Shown here: positions 61,892 to 64,000 of the stretch, in pieces
Numbering within the stretch: the stretch's first letter is position 1
Layout of the letters: every line of letters starts with the position of its first letter
DNA from: Actinoplanes sichuanensis
Lineage (GTDB): Bacteria; Actinomycetota; Actinomycetes; Mycobacteriales; Micromonosporaceae
Direction of reading: 5' to 3'
NCBI RefSeq assembly: GCF_033097365.1
Contig: NZ_AP028461.1
Span: forward strand, 8,928,001 to 8,992,000
DNA length: 64,000 bases
Made by a program: the position numbers and the translations under genes
The notes under the pieces: model-generated
What the model was told of the DNA's origin: nothing
What the model saw: only the letters and a program-made list of their open reading frames with translations
Database searches by the model: none

Positions 61892-61905
61892 TAGGAGCGC
61901 TCCCA
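61892..61905. promoter_or_regulatory. CebR-like LacI-family operator
   Basis: TAGGAGCGCTCCCA differs at one base from the CebR consensus TGGGAGCGCTCCCA of cellulose/cellobiose genes. It lies 113 bp upstream of the secreted lyase gene. The remaining DNA of this gap (61619-62017) shows no gene. Confidence 0.75.
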
Positions 61906-62017
61906 AATCCCTGTCAAACGCGAGAACAGCTCTGAAAAAATCTTTCCGATCGCGAGCAACCTTCCGGCGCTTGGCGATCACCTATGCCATGTCCCCCCGA
62001 CTTGTATAGGTGGTCGC

Positions 62018-63658
62018 ATGTCCCTCCCCGCACACCGTCGCCCCGCTTCCCGGAAGCCCCGCAAGGCCCTGGCCGCCGGCCTCGCGTCCGTGGCGGTCCT
62101 GGTCGGCGCCGGCCTCCTGGGTGTCGGCCAGCCCTGGGCGAACGCGGCCGCGAACGTCAGCTTCGACACCGGCACGGGTATGGCGTTCACGATCAACGGC
62201 ACCAACGGGAACATGACGTCGTTGAAGCACGACGGCACCGAGCTGACCGCCTCCGGTTTCGCCGCCGGCCAGTTCGAATCCGGCTTCTCCACCGCGACCG
62301 TGACCAGTAAGACCTTCAACAACGGCAGCTCGATCCTGGTCAGTGTGGCGAGCGCGTCGACGGGCGTGACGCAGTACTACTTCGCCCGCAAGAACGACAA
62401 CACCGTCTACATGGCGACCAACATCAGCAAGGCCCTGAACCCGGGTGAGGCCCGGTTCATCGCCCGGCTCAAGCCGTCGCTGCTGACCACCTCCCCGACC
62501 GCGGCGAAGACCGGTGGATTCGGCACCACGGTCGAGGGCTCGGACGTCTTCGCCGACGGCTCCGGGCGGACCGCGTCGAAGTTCTACAGCTCGCAGCGGC
62601 TCATCGCGCAGAAACCGTTCGGCGCCGGCGGCTCCGGACACGGGGCGTTCATCCTGCCCGCGTACACCGACATGACCTCCGGCGGACCGTTCTTCCGGGA
62701 CATCGAGGTGAACGACACCGGCAGCGCCGTCAACATCACGCACTACATGTACAGCGGACACCAGCAGACCGAGGCGCTGCGCCTGGGGCTGCACGGGCCG
62801 TACGCGCTCGCCCTCACCGACGGTGCGGCACCGACCGCCCGCAGCATGGACTTCCTGGCCGCCTTCATTCCCGGAATGCTCTCCAACGCGCAGCGTGGCG
62901 GGGTCAGTGGCACCGCGTCGGGCACCTGGAACGGCCTGCCCGCGACGGTCGCCCTGGCCGGGACCAACGGGCAGTACTGGGGTCAGGTGAAGTCCGGCAA
63001 GTTCGTGATCGGTCACGTCAAGCCGGGCACCTACACGGCCACCCTCTACGCCGGTGAGCTGGCCGTCGGCGCCACCAAGTCGATCACCGTGTCGGCCGGC
63101 GCCACGACCGCCCTGGCCATGACCGGTAGCGTCCCGGCCGCCGGCACGCTCTTCCAGTTGGGCACGTTCGACGGCACCCCGGCCGGCTTCCTGAACGCCG
63201 ACAAGATCGAGACGATGCACCCGTCGGACTCCCGGATGTCGGCGTGGAAGTCGAGCTCCTACTCGGTCGGCGGCGGTGCGGCGAAGTTCCCGATGGCCGC
63301 GTTCAAGTCGGTCAACTCGCCGGCCGCGCTCAGCTTCAACCTCGCGTCGGTGCCGGCCGGCGGCGTCAAGCTGCGGATCGCCACCACGTCGAGTTTCGCC
63401 GGCGGGCGTCCGGCCGTGGCGATCGGGAGCTTCACCTCACCGGCCTCGGCGTCGCCGGCCCCGGCCAACCTGAACTCGCGCAACGTCACCCGGGGCACGT
63501 GGCGCGGCATCAACACCACCTACACCTTCACGATCCCGGCGAGCGCCCTGAAGGCCGGCAGCAACACCCTGTCGATCTCGGTGGTGAGCGGTAGCAGCGG
63601 AGAGACGTTCCTCAGTCCGAACTTCATCTTCGACGCGCTGGCCCTCGACCCGGCGTGA
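62018..63658 (+). CDS. Rhamnogalacturonan lyase, PL4 family
   Basis: 546 residues. Signal peptide (ALAAGLASVAVLVGAGLLGV to ANA). The N-terminal catalytic sandwich (about 40-290: GTGMAFTINGTNGNMTSLKHD, TQYYFARKNDNTVYMATNI, RDIEVNDTGSAVNITHYMYS, YALALTDG) fits rhamnogalacturonate lyase B, an fn3-like middle domain (SGTWNGLPATVALAGTNGQYWG) follows, then a CBM-like C-terminal domain (LFQLGTFDGTPAGFLNADKI to FIFDALALDP). It would cleave the pectin backbone outside the cell. ATG has AGGTGG 4 nt before it. A CebR-like operator upstream links it to plant polysaccharide control. Confidence 0.88.
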   Translation: MSLPAHRRPASRKPRKALAAGLASVAVLVGAGLLGVGQPWANAAANVSFDTGTGMAFTINGTNGNMTSLKHDGTELTASGFAAGQFESGFSTATVTSKTFNNGSSILVSVASASTGVTQYYFARKNDNTVYMATNISKALNPGEARFIARLKPSLLTTSPTAAKTGGFGTTVEGSDVFADGSGRTASKFYSSQRLIAQKPFGAGGSGHGAFILPAYTDMTSGGPFFRDIEVNDTGSAVNITHYMYSGHQQTEALRLGLHGPYALALTDGAAPTARSMDFLAAFIPGMLSNAQRGGVSGTASGTWNGLPATVALAGTNGQYWGQVKSGKFVIGHVKPGTYTATLYAGELAVGATKSITVSAGATTALAMTGSVPAAGTLFQLGTFDGTPAGFLNADKIETMHPSDSRMSAWKSSSYSVGGGAAKFPMAAFKSVNSPAALSFNLASVPAGGVKLRIATTSSFAGGRPAVAIGSFTSPASASPAPANLNSRNVTRGTWRGINTTYTFTIPASALKAGSNTLSISVVSGSSGETFLSPNFIFDALALDPA

Positions 63659-63663
63659 AGACC

Positions 63664-63755
63664 CCGGATCGGCCGTGCCGTCCCGCCAGGCAGCGCGGCC
63701 GATCCGGTCCATTGAGGAAGGCGGGCCGGTCACCACGGCCGGTCCGCCTTTCCTT
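63664..63755 (+). terminator. Double hairpin terminator after the PL4 lyase
   Basis: First stem CCGGATCGGCCG with CGGCCGATCCGG (63664-63707), second stem AAGGCGGGCCGG with CCGGTCCGCCTT (63718-63750, one G-T pair) followed by TCCTT. Confidence 0.85.
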
Positions 63756-63775
63756 ACCACCCCGCAGCGGCTTTC

Positions 63776-63991
63776 TCAGAGGTCGAACTCACCGTCGTTC
63801 ACACCGCCGGTGAACGCGTCCCACTCCGCCTTGGTGAAGAACAGGATCGTCGCCGGATCGGTCGAGTTACGCATCGCGGCGCCACCGTCCGGCAGACGCG
63901 CGATCTCCACATACTCCTTGCCGGGCTCTCCGGACCGGAGCCACTCGGCAGCCTGCGCATCGAACGACGCGGCGTAGATCTTCTCGCCCAC
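63776..63991 (-). CDS. DUF397 domain protein
   Basis: 71 residues with the DUF397 pattern (EWLRSGEPGKEYVEIARLPDGGAAMRNS then ILFFTKAEWDAFTGGVNDGEFDL). DUF397 proteins are small partners of XRE-type regulators (BldB/WhiJ-like systems) of actinobacteria; such a regulator may lie just beyond the window. GTG start at 63991 with GGGGA before it. Confidence 0.93.
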   Translation of the reverse strand: MGEKIYAASFDAQAAEWLRSGEPGKEYVEIARLPDGGAAMRNSTDPATILFFTKAEWDAFTGGVNDGEFDL

Positions 63992-64000
63992 TACGTCCCC

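Overview
The window is high-GC (roughly 70 percent) DNA with GTG/ATG starts, strong GGAGG-type ribosome binding sites and codons biased to G or C at the third position. The gene set (DUF3152, DUF3107, DUF3040 and DUF397 proteins, MoeZ, Rpf/LysM protein under a c-di-AMP riboswitch, RecQ-phosphoribosyltransferase fusion, CebR-like operator) points to a filamentous actinobacterium of the Micromonosporaceae, most likely Actinoplanes or a close relative. Species is not decided. It reads as chromosomal core and species-level accessory DNA. I see no insertion sequence, prophage, plasmid or CRISPR array.

Layout. 1-9.2 kb: a cyclase-like repeat protein cut by the edge, moeZ, two tandem DUF3152 putative metalloproteases, an alpha/beta hydrolase coupled to a proline-rich protein with a LeuA-regulatory-like C-terminus, then TetR and DUF3107. 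9.4-15.7 kb: DEAD-box RNA helicase, a heme oxygenase homologue that appears to lack the proximal histidine, a methyltransferase, a copper-chaperone-like HMA protein with a partner, and a 33-bp tandem repeat before a GNAT gene. 15.7-18.5 kb: recQ fused to a phosphoribosyltransferase domain, with seven DnaA-box-like nonamers inside and on both sides. 18.5-25 kb: two SDR enzymes, a Ser/Thr kinase with an outside CBM2-like domain, a spermidine-synthase-like membrane protein and a secreted coiled-coil protein. 25.1-29.2 kb: a tightly overlapping signalling operon (receiver-PP2C, CHASE3 histidine kinase, single-domain receiver, inositol-monophosphatase-like enzyme).

29.2-36.2 kb: M28 membrane peptidase, RibD/DHFR-like reductase, Smr and TPR proteins, and a PhoP/PhoR-like two-component pair. 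36.2-37.5 kb: an aromatic-rich leader peptide and trp-style attenuator ahead of DAHP synthase. 37.6-44 kb: GT39 and GT2 glycosyltransferases, DUF3040, an MMPL transporter. 44.2-49.1 kb: one very large secreted nuclease-nucleotidase. 49.5-55.6 kb: ddl-alr (peptidoglycan D-alanine supply), an unpaired OmpR-type regulator, katG, tRNA-Arg(CCU), and an Rpf-LysM gene with a ydaO-type riboswitch. 55.9-64 kb: enoyl-reductase-like protein, methyltransferase, a GNAT / winged-helix / racemase operon, a secreted DUF3500 protein, a PL4 rhamnogalacturonan lyase with a CebR-like operator, and DUF397.

The strongest non-coding signals are the phased DnaA boxes written into recQ with atypical codons, the aroF attenuator, the riboswitch, and the minisatellite at 15 kb. 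Coordinates of starts were set by ribosome binding sites and family start positions where these were visible; no database search was possible.
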